A stretch of DNA of 64,000 nt, taken from Noviherbaspirillum galbum (GTDB taxonomy: Bacteria > Pseudomonadota > Gammaproteobacteria > Burkholderiales > Burkholderiaceae_D). The translations under genes were made by a program, and so were the position numbers. A model generated the notes under the pieces. The model did not search any database. It saw only the letters and a program-made list of their open reading frames with translations, and was not told the origin of the DNA. The stretch spans positions 62,001 to 126,000 of the forward strand of contig NZ_JAAIVB010000055.1 in NCBI RefSeq assembly GCF_010974945.1, written 5' to 3'. Positions 46,881 to 57,100 of this stretch are shown here, piece after piece. Within the stretch, counting starts at the first letter, position 1. Every line of letters begins with the position of its first letter.

Positions 46881-48005
46881 ATGGACAACACCAACACCAG
46901 CCTGGCCCGCACGCCGCTTTATCAGCTGCACCTCGAACTCGGCGCCCGCATGGTGCCCTTCGCCGGATACGACATGCCGGTGCAATATCCGAGCGGCGTG
47001 CTCAAGGAGCACAACCATACGCGCACGCAGGCCGGCCTGTTCGACGTGTCCCACATGGGCCAGGTCAGGCTGAGCGGGCCGGATGCCGCCGCCGCCCTCG
47101 AGACGCTCGTTCCCGTGGACATCGTCGGCCTGCCCGTGAATACGCAGCGCTATGCCTTGTTCACCAATGAGCAGGGCGGGGTGCTGGACGACCTGATGGT
47201 GTCCAACGGCGGCGACCACCTGTTCGTCGTGGTCAACGCGGCCTGCAAGGAACAGGACGTCGCGCACCTGCGCCGGCACATCGGCGATCGCTGCAAGATC
47301 GAGGTGCTGTCCGACCGCGCGCTGCTCGCGCTGCAGGGGCCGGCGGCCGGCGCCGTGATGGCGCGCCTCGCGCCGGACACCGCCAGGCTGGTTTTCATGC
47401 AGACCACGAAGGCGACGCTGGCCGGGGCGGAATGCTTCATCAGCCGCTCGGGTTACACCGGCGAGGATGGCTTCGAGATCTCCGTTCCCAACGACAGCGC
47501 GGAAGCGCTGGCCCGCCTGCTGCTGGCGCAGCCCGAGGTGGCGCCCATCGGCCTCGGCGCGCGCGACTCGCTGCGCCTCGAAGCCGGTCTCTGCCTTTAC
47601 GGCCACGACATGGATGCCGGCACCACGCCGGTCGAGGCCAGCCTCGGCTGGGCGCTGTCGAAGGCAAGGCGCACGGACGGCGCGCGGCCCGGCGGTTATC
47701 TCGGGGCCGAGGTCATCATGGGCCAGATTGCCGGCGGCGTGGACCGCAAGCGCGTCGGCCTGCTGGTGAAGGATCGGATGCCGGTGCGCGAGGGCGCAGA
47801 ACTGGTGGACGGCAACGGCGTCGTGGTGGGCAAGGTCACGAGCGGCGGCTTCGGCCCGACGGTGGGCGGTCCCGTCGCCATGGGCTACGTCACGGCGGCC
47901 AATGCCCAGCTCGGCACGCCGCTGCAGGCCATCGTGCGCGGCAAGCCGGTGCCGGTCGAAGTGGCGCGCACGCCCTTCACGCCGCAGCGTTACCATCGCG
48001 GCTGA
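46881..48005 (+). CDS. gcvT: Aminomethyltransferase (glycine cleavage T protein)
   Basis: A 374-residue enzyme that releases ammonia from the aminomethyl-lipoyl arm of GcvH and forms methylene-tetrahydrofolate. Motifs: [29 protein letters not shown] at the start (split here in family terms as the folate-binding region), [12 protein letters not shown], and [15 protein letters not shown]. Length is standard. It lies 19 bp after sdaA. Confidence 0.96.
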   Translation: MDNTNTSLARTPLYQLHLELGARMVPFAGYDMPVQYPSGVLKEHNHTRTQAGLFDVSHMGQVRLSGPDAAAALETLVPVDIVGLPVNTQRYALFTNEQGGVLDDLMVSNGGDHLFVVVNAACKEQDVAHLRRHIGDRCKIEVLSDRALLALQGPAAGAVMARLAPDTARLVFMQTTKATLAGAECFISRSGYTGEDGFEISVPNDSAEALARLLLAQPEVAPIGLGARDSLRLEAGLCLYGHDMDAGTTPVEASLGWALSKARRTDGARPGGYLGAEVIMGQIAGGVDRKRVGLLVKDRMPVREGAELVDGNGVVVGKVTSGGFGPTVGGPVAMGYVTAANAQLGTPLQAIVRGKPVPVEVARTPFTPQRYHRG

Positions 48006-48054
48006 CCGACCGCCAGCACAACAGCACAAAAGAACAAAAGCACAAAGGAATGCC

Positions 48055-49044
48055 GTGACCGAATCGACCAAGGAACAATCGCCGGAGCAGGCCGCCCCCA
48101 AGCCCGTCGTTGCCGGCGAAAAACTGCGCGGCGCGGAAAAGATGGCCCGCATCCCGATCAAGATCGCGCCCACCCAGCCAGCGGAATACCTGCGCAAGCC
48201 GAAATGGATACGCGCCGAATTCACCGGCACGAAGGAAGTGCAAAGGCTGAAGAGCGTGCTGCGCGAGAACAGCTTGCATACCGTCTGCGAGGAAGCCAAC
48301 TGCCCGAATCTCGGCGAGTGCTTCAAGAACGGCACCGCCACCTTCATGATCATGGGCGACATCTGCACCCGCCGCTGCCCGTTCTGCGACGTCGGCCACG
48401 GGCGCCCGAATCCGCTCGATCCGGACGAGCCGCGGCACCTCGCCGAAACGATAAAGGCGATGGGCCTCAGGTATGTGGTCATCACCTCGGTCGACCGCGA
48501 CGACCTGCGCGATGGCGGCGCGGGCCATTTCGTCGCCTGCATCAGCGAAACACGCAGGCTGAATCCCGGCATCGCCATCGAGGTGCTGACGCCGGATTTC
48601 AGGGGGAGGGTGGAAACGGCGCTCGCGGTGCTCGAACAGGCGCCGCCCGACGTGTTCAATCACAACCTGGAGACGGTTCCACGCTTATACCGCGAAGCGA
48701 GGCCCGGCGCCGACTACGCCGGTTCACTGGCGCTGCTGCAGGCGTTCAAGGAGCGGCATCCCGCGGTGCCCACCAAGTCGGGCTTGATGCTCGGCCTCGG
48801 TGAAGACCTGGAGGAAGTTGAAGCGGTGATGCGCGACATGCGAGCGCACCAGATCGACATGCTGACCCTGGGCCAGTATCTTCAGCCGAGCCGCCATCAC
48901 CTGCCGGTGAAACGGTATGTCACGCCGGAGGAGTTCGACGGCTTGCGCGTGGCCGGCGAAAAGATGGGCTTCCGGCATGTGGCGTCCGGTCCGATGGTGC
49001 GTTCGTCCTATCATGCGGACCTGCAAGCAAAGGGAGAATTTTGA
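48055..49044 (+). CDS. lipA: Lipoyl synthase
   Basis: A 329-residue radical-SAM enzyme that inserts two sulfurs into octanoyl groups on H protein and 2-oxoacid dehydrogenases. The auxiliary-cluster motif [12 protein letters not shown] and the SAM-cluster motif [10 protein letters not shown] are intact, and the C terminus has the conserved RSSYHA serine. The start is GTG at 48055, after AAAGGA; an ATG five bases earlier is out of frame and stops at once. Placement with gcvH, its lipoylation target, makes sense; lipB is not in the window. Confidence 0.96.
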   Translation: MTESTKEQSPEQAAPKPVVAGEKLRGAEKMARIPIKIAPTQPAEYLRKPKWIRAEFTGTKEVQRLKSVLRENSLHTVCEEANCPNLGECFKNGTATFMIMGDICTRRCPFCDVGHGRPNPLDPDEPRHLAETIKAMGLRYVVITSVDRDDLRDGGAGHFVACISETRRLNPGIAIEVLTPDFRGRVETALAVLEQAPPDVFNHNLETVPRLYREARPGADYAGSLALLQAFKERHPAVPTKSGLMLGLGEDLEEVEAVMRDMRAHQIDMLTLGQYLQPSRHHLPVKRYVTPEEFDGLRVAGEKMGFRHVASGPMVRSSYHADLQAKGEF

Positions 49045-49155
49045 ACAATCGAACGGTTGGCCTTAATTAGTAATTCTTTGTGGTAACGCAAATCCGTACG
49101 GAATGTCTTCGCCTACACTGAAGTCGGTCCCTTAAGGCCTCCCAGGAAGTATTCA

Positions 49156-49187
49156 CCCGCCACGCGCAAGCCTGGCGGGTTTTTTTT
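49156..49187 (+). terminator. Intrinsic terminator after lipA
   Basis: CCCGCCA (49156-49162) pairs with TGGCGGG (49173-49179) and eight T follow. It is 112 bp past the lipA stop. The intervening sequence has no gene; a short RNA ending here is possible but no promoter is evident. Confidence 0.85.
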
Positions 49188-49331
49188 CGCCATGACCCGC
49201 CTGAATATGGCACAGGAATGAAAAAATATTAACGCCCGGCACTAACACTTGATATTACTCAAAGCCCGGCAATGCGGACTTGATGATACTTGCCAGACAG
49301 AAAAATCGTTGTCATTCACCTTCCTGCCGCC

Positions 49332-49616
49332 ATGAAGAGACAGTTTGATTCCGAGTTGGTGATTACGTCGCTGGTCGAAGCGACTTTGGGAAATGACGCC
49401 ACGCTGCGTCAGCGTCACCTGTTCCAGGAAAACCTGCGCAGCCTGGTGCGGCTGGCCAAGGCTGAACAGGTCGTCGAGATCAAGGAGAACGTCCGCCGCC
49501 TGACCGGAGCCATGGAAAGCCACCAGGCACGCCGGCGCGCGAAGGCGGTGCTGCTCGCCCAGCGCCTGCCGGGCATCCTTGCGGCCGCCCAGCAGACCTT
49601 CGAGTTCGACCGCTAG
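49332..49616 (+). CDS. Small conserved-looking helical protein
   Basis: A 94-residue, soluble, helical and charged protein (MKRQFDSELVITSLVEATLG at the start, AKAEQVVEIKENVRRL in the middle). I recognise no domain. A TTG start at 49290 would add 14 residues; neither start has a good ribosome site. Distance from the lipA terminator suggests its own promoter, which I cannot identify. Confidence 0.55.
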   Translation: MKRQFDSELVITSLVEATLGNDATLRQRHLFQENLRSLVRLAKAEQVVEIKENVRRLTGAMESHQARRRAKAVLLAQRLPGILAAAQQTFEFDR

Positions 49617-49750
49617 CCTTCTCCAAGCCTGTCAGTCGGCTCAGTCGGCTTTCATCGACCGTCCGGCAGGCCGGGAGCAGGGCGCGGTAAAATTGGCCGC
49701 GTCGATAGGCGTCGACTTGAAAGACGCCTCGTTCTTCCTGCCGGCGGGCC

Positions 49751-50191
49751 ATGAAAGTCTACAACCTCAAATGCGAGCATGAACACGCTTTCGAAGGATG
49801 GTTTTCTTCGGAAGACGATTTCCTTCGCCAGTCCGGGGAAGGGCTGATCGCCTGCCCGCTGTGCGCTTCATGCAAGGTGGTGCGCATGCCGTCGGCGCCG
49901 CGGCTCAACCTGGGCGCAACGCAAGCGCCGGGCGCCGCGCCATCCGGAGCGCAGCCCACGCCGGAGCAAAGGCAGGCGCTGCTGCTTTCCGCCATCCGCC
50001 AGATCATTGCCATCACCGAAGACGTCGGCGAGCGCTTCGCGGAAGAGGCGCGCCGCATCCATCATCATGAAGCGCCCGATCGCGCCATCCGCGGCGTCGC
50101 GTCGCTCCAGGAATGCGAAGCCCTGGTCGACGAAGGCATCGAGGTGGCGGCATTTCCTCTTCCCGACGCGCTCAAGCAACCCATGCATTGA
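49751..50191 (+). CDS. DUF1178 family protein
   Basis: A 146-residue protein beginning MKVYNLKCEHEHAFEGWFSS with a following CPLCASCKVVRMPSAP, the zinc-ribbon-like pattern of DUF1178. The C-terminal half is helical (EDVGERFAEEARRIHHHE, then VASLQECEALVDEGIE). Function is unknown. Widely conserved in alpha- and betaproteobacteria. Confidence 0.85.
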   Translation: MKVYNLKCEHEHAFEGWFSSEDDFLRQSGEGLIACPLCASCKVVRMPSAPRLNLGATQAPGAAPSGAQPTPEQRQALLLSAIRQIIAITEDVGERFAEEARRIHHHEAPDRAIRGVASLQECEALVDEGIEVAAFPLPDALKQPMH

Positions 50192-50406
50192 ATCCCGTCG
50201 CACGTGCTTCTTCCGCGTGCCGCCTCCCGTTCCTGCCAAGAGGCTCATCGTTGCCGGAACCCTTCCCGTCACGGTAACGATGAACTGCAAGGCAGCCGCT
50301 CGATTTCCGTGGCAAGTTGTCCGAGATTTCACTACCCAATCCCGCATTCCGCTGTATAATCGTTTTAGAACGGTCGTGCTTTTTACCGGGACAACAAGGA
50401 GACAGC

Positions 50407-51603
50407 ATGGATTTGAATTACTCTGCGGAGGATCTGGCCTTCCGCGACACGGTTCGCACCTTCCTCGAAGCGAACCTTCCCAAGGACCTGCAGGAAAAGG
50501 TTCTTAACCACAAGCGCCTGAGCAAGGAAGACTTCGTGCGTTGGCACAAGATCGTCGCCAAGCAGGGCTGGGTCGGCACGGGCTGGCCGGTAGAGCACGG
50601 CGGCACGGGTTGGAATGCCGTCCAGCGCCACATCTGGGAAGAAGAATGCGCCCGCGCCGGCACGCCTTCCATCCTGCCGTTCGGCGTGAACATGGTGGCG
50701 CCGGTGATCATGGCCTTCGGCAACGAAGCGCAGAAGCGTTACTACCTGCCGCGCATCCTGAATTGCGACGACTGGTGGTGCCAAGGCTATTCCGAGCCGG
50801 GATCCGGTTCCGACCTCGCCTCGCTCAAGACCCGCGCCGAGCGCCAGGGCGATCACTACATCGTCAACGGCCAGAAGACCTGGACCACCCTGGCCCAGCA
50901 TGCCGACATGATCTTCTGCCTGGTGCGCACCGATCCGAACGCACGCAAGCAGGAAGGCATCTCCTTCCTGCTGATCAACATGCATACGCCGGGCATCACT
51001 GTCCGCCCCATCATCATGCTCGACGAAGAGCATGAGGTGAACGAGGTCTTCTTCGACAACGTGAAGGTGCCGGTCGAAAACCTCATCGGCGAAGAGAACA
51101 AGGGCTGGACCTACGCGAAATACCTGCTGGGACACGAGCGCACCAACATCGCCGCCGTCGGCCGCGCCAAGCGCGAGCTCCAGTTCCTGAAGCGCCTCGC
51201 CGCCAAGCAGCAGAAGAACGGCAAGTCGCTGATGGAAGATCCGGTTTACGTGTCCAAGGTCGCGAGCCTGGAAGTGGAAATCATGGCGCTGGAAATGACC
51301 GTCCTGCGGGTGCTGTCGCAGGAAGGCTCCAAGCGCGGTCCCGGCCCCGAGGCGTCGATGCTGAAAGTCAAGGGAACGGAAATCCAGCAGTGGCTGACCG
51401 AATTGATGGTGGAAGCGATCGGCCCCTACGCCTTGCCCTTCGATCCCGCCTACCTGGAGGGAGAGCAGGAACACAGCGCCTTCGGCGATGATGACGCGGC
51501 GCCGCTCGCGCCTTACTACTTCAACTTCCGCAAGACCTCGATCTACGGCGGTTCGAACGAAATTCAGAAAAACATCATCTCCCAGATGATCCTGGGACTG
51601 TGA
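50407..51603 (+). CDS. Acyl-CoA dehydrogenase, large-type subunit
   Basis: A 398-residue FAD flavoprotein that oxidises acyl-CoA thioesters at the alpha-beta bond. Family features are CQGYSEPGSGSDLASLKTRA, QKTWTTLAQHADM and the C-terminal IYGGSNEIQKNIISQ. An acidic insert (EGEQEHSAFGDDDAAP) precedes the last helix. ATG at 50407 follows AAGGAGACAGC; a TATAAT at 50355-50360 may be the -10 box. With the next gene it forms a pair like the heteromeric dehydrogenases used on branched, aromatic or steroid side chains. Substrate not identifiable from sequence. Confidence 0.93.
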   Translation: MDLNYSAEDLAFRDTVRTFLEANLPKDLQEKVLNHKRLSKEDFVRWHKIVAKQGWVGTGWPVEHGGTGWNAVQRHIWEEECARAGTPSILPFGVNMVAPVIMAFGNEAQKRYYLPRILNCDDWWCQGYSEPGSGSDLASLKTRAERQGDHYIVNGQKTWTTLAQHADMIFCLVRTDPNARKQEGISFLLINMHTPGITVRPIIMLDEEHEVNEVFFDNVKVPVENLIGEENKGWTYAKYLLGHERTNIAAVGRAKRELQFLKRLAAKQQKNGKSLMEDPVYVSKVASLEVEIMALEMTVLRVLSQEGSKRGPGPEASMLKVKGTEIQQWLTELMVEAIGPYALPFDPAYLEGEQEHSAFGDDDAAPLAPYYFNFRKTSIYGGSNEIQKNIISQMILGL

Positions 51604-51613
51604 GGCGACGAAC

Positions 51614-52753
51614 ATGGACTTCAACTACACCCCCGAGCAGGAACAGTTCCGCGACGCGCTGCGCCGCTTCATCGACAAGGACTACGATTTCGAACATCGC
51701 AAGAAGATCGTCTATTCCGACGCCGGCGTGTCCGACGCGGCATGGAATACGCTGGTCGAGCTAGGAATGACGGCATTGCCGGTGCCCGAAGAGCAGGGCG
51801 GCTTCAACGGCAACGCGGTGGACATGCTGGTCGTGATGCAGGAACTGGGCCGCGGCCTGGTGGTCGAGCCGTATTTCGCGACCGCGTTCGGCGCCGAATT
51901 CCTCAAGTGCGCCGGCGGACAGGAAGCCCTGCTCGAGCAGGTCGCGACCGGCGAACTGAAGCTCGCGGCGGCGATTCACGAGCGCCAGGCCCGTCATGAC
52001 CTCTTCGACGTGGCGACGACTGCGCGGCAGGCGGATGGCGGCTATGTCATCAACGGCACCAAGACGGTGGTGCTGCACGGCGCGCAGGCCGGCAAGCTCA
52101 TCGTTTCCGCCCGCAGCAGCGGCAACCAGCGCGATACCGGCGGCATCTCGCTGTTCCTGGTGCCGGCCGATGCCGGTGGCGTCGCGGTCAAGGAGTACCG
52201 CACCATCGATTCGCAGCGCGCGGCCGACATCACCTTCACCAACGTGCACGTGCCCGCCAGCGCCTTGCTCGGCGCTGAAGGCGCGGGATGGGACATCCTC
52301 GACGCTGCCGCCGACTACGGCGTGGCGCTGCTGTGTGCCGAGGCCATCGGCGCCATGGATGCGCTCAATGCCGCCACGCTCGAATACCTGAAGACGCGCC
52401 AGCAGTTCGGCGTCCCCATCGGCAAGTTCCAGAGCCTGCAGCACCGCATGGCGGAAATGTTCATGCAGACCGAGCAGGCGCGCTCGATGGCGACGCTGGC
52501 CGCCGTGAAGGTGTCCGGCGACGACGCGGCCGAGCGCCGCCGCACGGTGTCCGCCGCCAAGGCGCGCATCGGCCAGGCCTTGAAATACGTCGGCCAGCAG
52601 GCGGTGCAACTGCACGGCGGCATGGGCGTGACCAACGAACTGCCAGCGGCGCATCACTTCAAGCGGCTGACCATGATCGAGGTCACGCTGGGCGATACTG
52701 ATTACCATCTCGCCCGCTTCGCCGCCCAGCCGGGCTTCCGCGAGGCTGCCTGA
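51614..52753 (+). CDS. Acyl-CoA dehydrogenase, small-type partner
   Basis: A 379-residue acyl-CoA dehydrogenase-fold protein starting MDFNYTPEQEQFRDALRRFI. The FAD-contact regions are weaker than in the preceding gene, but FGVPIGKFQSLQHRMAEMF and QAVQLHGGMGVTNELPAAH are clear. It lies 10 bp after the first dehydrogenase and is probably the second subunit of a heteromeric enzyme. Confidence 0.9.
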   Translation: MDFNYTPEQEQFRDALRRFIDKDYDFEHRKKIVYSDAGVSDAAWNTLVELGMTALPVPEEQGGFNGNAVDMLVVMQELGRGLVVEPYFATAFGAEFLKCAGGQEALLEQVATGELKLAAAIHERQARHDLFDVATTARQADGGYVINGTKTVVLHGAQAGKLIVSARSSGNQRDTGGISLFLVPADAGGVAVKEYRTIDSQRAADITFTNVHVPASALLGAEGAGWDILDAAADYGVALLCAEAIGAMDALNAATLEYLKTRQQFGVPIGKFQSLQHRMAEMFMQTEQARSMATLAAVKVSGDDAAERRRTVSAAKARIGQALKYVGQQAVQLHGGMGVTNELPAAHHFKRLTMIEVTLGDTDYHLARFAAQPGFREAA

Positions 52754-52858
52754 CGCCCGGAACGCCGGACCCGCCGGTTCGCCGCGCCTGATGCGGCGGA
52801 CCGGCCGCCCGCCAAGGCAGGGCGGCGTCCGGCTTGTCATCAACCATCACTATCCACC

Positions 52859-53314
52859 ATGTCCCAACCTACCTGGTATTTCGAAGACTTCGAGGTCGGC
52901 AAGACCATCGAGGTCGGCACGCGGACCGTGTCGGAAGCAGAGATCATCGAGTTTGCCCGCCAGTTCGACCCCCAGCCTTTCCACGTCGACAGAGAGGCCG
53001 CCTCGCGTTCCATCTATGGCGGCGTGATCGCCAGCGGCTGGCATACCTGCGCGATGATGATGCGCCTGATGGTCGATGGTTTCCTCAACAAATCCTCCAG
53101 CATGGGCTCGCCCGGCGTGGATGAAATCCGCTGGCTCAAGCCGGTGCGGCCGGGCGACACGCTCAAGGTGACGACCACCGCGGTGGAAGCGCGCCCGTCC
53201 TCCAGCAAGCCGGACCGCGGCGTCGTGGTGACGCGCTGGGAAGCGACGAACCAGAAAGGCGAACTCGTCGCCACGGTGACCGGCATGGGGATGTTCGGCC
53301 GGCGCCCCGCCTGA
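52859..53314 (+). CDS. MaoC-family (R)-enoyl-CoA hydratase, copy 1
   Basis: A 151-residue hot-dog-fold protein. The hydratase motif appears as [13 protein letters not shown], giving the catalytic Asp and His, with [11 protein letters not shown] after it. It would hydrate enoyl-CoA formed by the two dehydrogenases just upstream (105 bp). Confidence 0.9.
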   Translation: MSQPTWYFEDFEVGKTIEVGTRTVSEAEIIEFARQFDPQPFHVDREAASRSIYGGVIASGWHTCAMMMRLMVDGFLNKSSSMGSPGVDEIRWLKPVRPGDTLKVTTTAVEARPSSSKPDRGVVVTRWEATNQKGELVATVTGMGMFGRRPA

Positions 53315-53409
53315 ACGAACCCGGGAAGTCGATGGCCGGCGTCGCGCCGGCCATTCGCTCCAATCACCTCAATCACCTGCACTTACATACCTGCATGAAG
53401 GGAGATGGC

Positions 53410-53865
53410 ATGCGCATCATCGGATCGGTAGAAGAACTGAAAAGCTTGATCGGGCAGGAGGTCGCGGTGACCGACTGGTTTCCCATCACCCAAGAGCGGG
53501 TCAACCTGTTCGCCGAGGCGACCGGCGACCATCAATGGATCCACCTCGACGTGGAACGCTCCCGGAAGGAATCGCCCTTTGGCGGCACGGTCGCCCACGG
53601 CTTCCTGACCTTGTCGCTGCTGCCCATGATCATGGAAAGCGCCATCAGCATGCCGATGACGAAGATGGGCGTGAACTATGGGCTCAACAAGGTGCGCTTT
53701 CCCGCGCCTGTGCCGGTGGGCAGCCGGATCCGCGGCCGCATGACGCTGGCCGAGGTGGAAGACATTCCCGGCGGCGCCCAGCTTGTCTGGAAAGTGACCA
53801 TGGAGCGCGAAGGCGGGGACAAGCCCGTCTGCGTGGCGGAGTCGGTCTCCCGGCGCTACTGGTAA
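53410..53865 (+). CDS. MaoC-family (R)-enoyl-CoA hydratase, copy 2
   Basis: A 151-residue hot-dog-fold protein with the full motif FAEATGDHQWIHLDVERSR, then GGTVAHGFLTLSLLP. ATG at 53410 follows AAGGGAG; the ATG at 53395 lacks a site. It is more distant from copy 1 than a recent duplicate would be. The two may form a heterodimer or act on different chain types. Confidence 0.9.
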   Translation: MRIIGSVEELKSLIGQEVAVTDWFPITQERVNLFAEATGDHQWIHLDVERSRKESPFGGTVAHGFLTLSLLPMIMESAISMPMTKMGVNYGLNKVRFPAPVPVGSRIRGRMTLAEVEDIPGGAQLVWKVTMEREGGDKPVCVAESVSRRYW

Positions 53866-53878
53866 TCCCGGCAGACGC

Positions 53879-53915
53879 AACCCGGTGTCATTCTGACGCC
53901 GGGTTCGCCTTTCTC
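53879..53915 (+). terminator. Terminator after the MaoC genes
   Basis: AACCCGGTGTCA and TGACGCCGGGTT form a 12-bp stem with one wobble pair around TTC, followed by a pyrimidine-rich CGCCTTTCTC. Confidence 0.65.
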
Positions 53916-53926
53916 TCTTGAGACTT

Positions 53927-53966
53927 GCGCAAGCTTCCTCGCGGGGAAGCTTGCGCTTGTTGTTTT
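53927..53966 (+). terminator. Second terminator hairpin
   Basis: GCGCAAGCTTCC and GGAAGCTTGCGC form a perfect 12-bp stem around TCGCGG, then TTGTTGTTTT. The double terminator isolates the fatty-acid genes from the sensor kinase. Confidence 0.8.
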
Positions 53967-54138
53967 CCGTCACATTCCGTAAAGAATGCGCGCATTTCGT
54001 GAAAATTCTTTAGTAATCCGTTTCCTGATGGATAGAATTTAAAACGCGGGCCCGAACAGATAAGCAAACACACCATGGGCGGCCCGTTATGCTGCGGTGC
54101 AACGATCCATATGCCGCAGTCTGCCAAGGGGAACGGAC

Positions 54139-57100
54139 ATGCCGGTTGGATCGCCACGACCATGGTTTCACGCGATGCTCAGCATCGTGCTGAGCTTTTT
54201 GTGGCTGGTTCTTCCTGCCTCGGCGCAAACTCCCCTCAACCTGGCCGTCGAACGTTTCAGCGTGCGCCAGGGCCTAGACATCAAGGGCGGGTGGTCGATC
54301 GCGGAAGACCGCTACGGCTTCATGTGGTTCGGCGGTCAACTCGGGCTCAGCCGCTTCGATGGCTACCGTTTCGTGACCTACCGGCATGATGAAAACGATC
54401 CGGCCAGCCTCGCCGACAACCTTGTGCGGGCGCTCATCGTCGACAAGGAAAACCGGCTCTGGGTCGGCACCCAGCGCGGTCTTCAACGTTTCCGTTCCGA
54501 TACCAACCGCTTCGAAACCATTCACCTGGCCCAGGAAAAAACGGACGACGCCGACATCCCCACCATCAATGAACTCGTCCCGGGCACGCAGAATGACCTG
54601 TGGGTTGCCTCGGAAGCGGGGCTCTACCACCTGGACCTGGCCTCCGGCGCGCATTACAAGGCAAGTTCCGGGGACCGCCGCCTGCAATACCTGCCGATCA
54701 AGTCGGTGACCCTCGACGGCGAAGGGAATGTCTGGGTCGGCACGGCGTTCGGCATGTACCGCCGCAAGCCGGGCGAGGAAGTTTTCCATGGATTCCCCGA
54801 ACGCTCCGACCGGCCGGACGATCCGGCCGAGTACCGGGTCAATGCCTTGCTCGTGGACGATGAAAACGAATTGTGGATCGGCCTCGACAACGGCCTGGAA
54901 CGCTGGTCGCTCGACGGCAGGCAGCGGCAGCGATTCACGCTCAAGGAAGGCTTCCTGTCCGACCAGGTGCTCACCCTGGCTAAGGATAGCCACGGCAGCG
55001 TCTGGGTCGGCACTTCCTGGGGCGCGTACCGGTGGAACAAGTCGCTGCAGAAATTCCAGTCGCTGCGCCAGGACGAACTCGACCAGCGCAGCCTCGCCGG
55101 CCTGGCGGTGCGGCGCATCTTCGAGGACAGCCGGGGAAACGTCTGGATCGGCGAAACGCATATCGGGATCAACCGCGTCATCAACCCCAATGGCGAATTC
55201 GAGCGCATCGCCAAGCGCATCGGCAAGCAGAACAACCTCAGCGACATTTCCATCCGCTCGCTCCTGGCCTACGACGGTTCGCACCTCTGGATCGGAACCG
55301 TTAATGGCGGCCTGAACCTGCTGGACCGGGCATCCGGCCAGATCAAGGTGTATCGCAACGAGAGCCTGCAGGCGAGCAACGGACTCGCCGGACCGATCTC
55401 GGCGCTGTGCCATGGCCACGGCCATGCGATCTGGGTCGGATCGAGCCATGGCCTGAGCCGCTTCGATACCTTGCAGGAAAGGTTCACGCCGGTTGACCTG
55501 AAGGCGATCACGCCGCGCGGCAACAGCATCGTCGCCTGCGCCTATGAACCGGCGTCGAAGCAGCTCTGGCTCACCAGCGGCAGCGAGGTCCATCGCCATG
55601 ACGTCGAGACCGGCGAAACGGCGCATTACGCCTACAACGCGCTGGATCCGGATGGCATCGGTCCTTCCGGCATTCAGTATTCGGCCATCCTGCCGCTGCC
55701 CGAAGGCGAAGTCTGGATCGGCGCTTTCACCGGCGGCCTGAGCCGGCTGCAGCGCGGACCGACCGGCGCGGCGCGCTTCACCCGCTTCCGCCTCGATAGC
55801 AACGACCCGGGCAGCCTGAGCAACGACACCGTGATGGCGCTCTTCCGCGATCATGCCGGCGTGATCTGGGTGGGCACGGCGGCGGGCCTGAACCGCGTGG
55901 TGTTCCGGGATGACGGCAAGGTGATCTTCGTGCGCTACCGCCGCGACGAAGGCCTGCAGGATGAAAGCATCAACAGCATCCTGGAGGACCAGGACGGCAA
56001 TCTCTGGCTCGGCACCGAGAGCGGCCTGACGCGCCTGGACAAGGCACGCCGGCAGTTCCGGCACTTCAACGCGTCGGACGGCATGATCGAGAGCGGCTTT
56101 CTGCCGCGCGTGGCGACGCGCGGGCCGGACGGCCTGCTGGCGTTCGGCGGACATGAAGGCCTGAACCTCTTTTATTCGGAAGCGATCCGGCAGAGCACCC
56201 ATGCGCCGCGCGCGGTACTGACCGCCGTTACCCTGGCCAACCTGGCGATCCAGCCGGGCCAGCGCCTGGCGGGCGTGAAGATGTCCGGGCCGGTGGAACG
56301 GCTTGCCGCGCTGGAGCTGGCGCCCGAGCATCGCGTCTTCGGACTGGAATTCGCCGGCCTGCTGTTCGCCGATCCCCAGCATGTCCGGTATTCCTACCAG
56401 CTCGAAGGCTTCGATACCGACTGGATCGAAACCGACCCGGCGAACCGCCGCGCCACCTATACCAACCTCGATCCGGGCGATTACGTGTTCCGCTTGCGGG
56501 TGGCCTATGGCAACGAGCCCTGGGAAAGCAGCGACGTCAAGGTGAACATCACGATACTTCCGGAATTCTGGGAAACCTGGTGGTTCCGCGGATTGCTGGT
56601 AGTGCTCGCCCATGTGATCGCCATCGCGCTCATCCGCTGGTATGGCAGGGAAATCGCCCGCCGCTACGAAGTGGAAAAGCTGGCTGTCAAGGCGCAGGCC
56701 GAGCTGCAGAGCGCCGAGGCGCAGCAGCGGTTCGTGGCCATGGTGTCGCATGAATTCCGCAACCCGCTGGCCTTGATGGATGCGAGCCTGAAGAACATCC
56801 GGCGCATGGCGGAGGCGGTGCCGGAGCAGTTCATGGAGCGGGTGCAGAAGATCCAGCGCGCGCACCTGCGCATGCAGGGGCTGATCGACAATTACCTGAC
56901 CGAGGAAGTCATGAAGACCCGGGACCTGGAGCCCCGCAAGCAGGAAGTCGATTTCGCCGACCTGCTCGGCGAGGTGGTCGCCTATGCCCAGGTCGCGGCG
57001 CCCGACCATGTGCTGCACCTGCGCGTGCAGGGAGACTTGCCGCCGATGCTGCTGGACCGCGAAATGATCCGGGTGGCGTTTTCCAACCTGGTCGACAATG

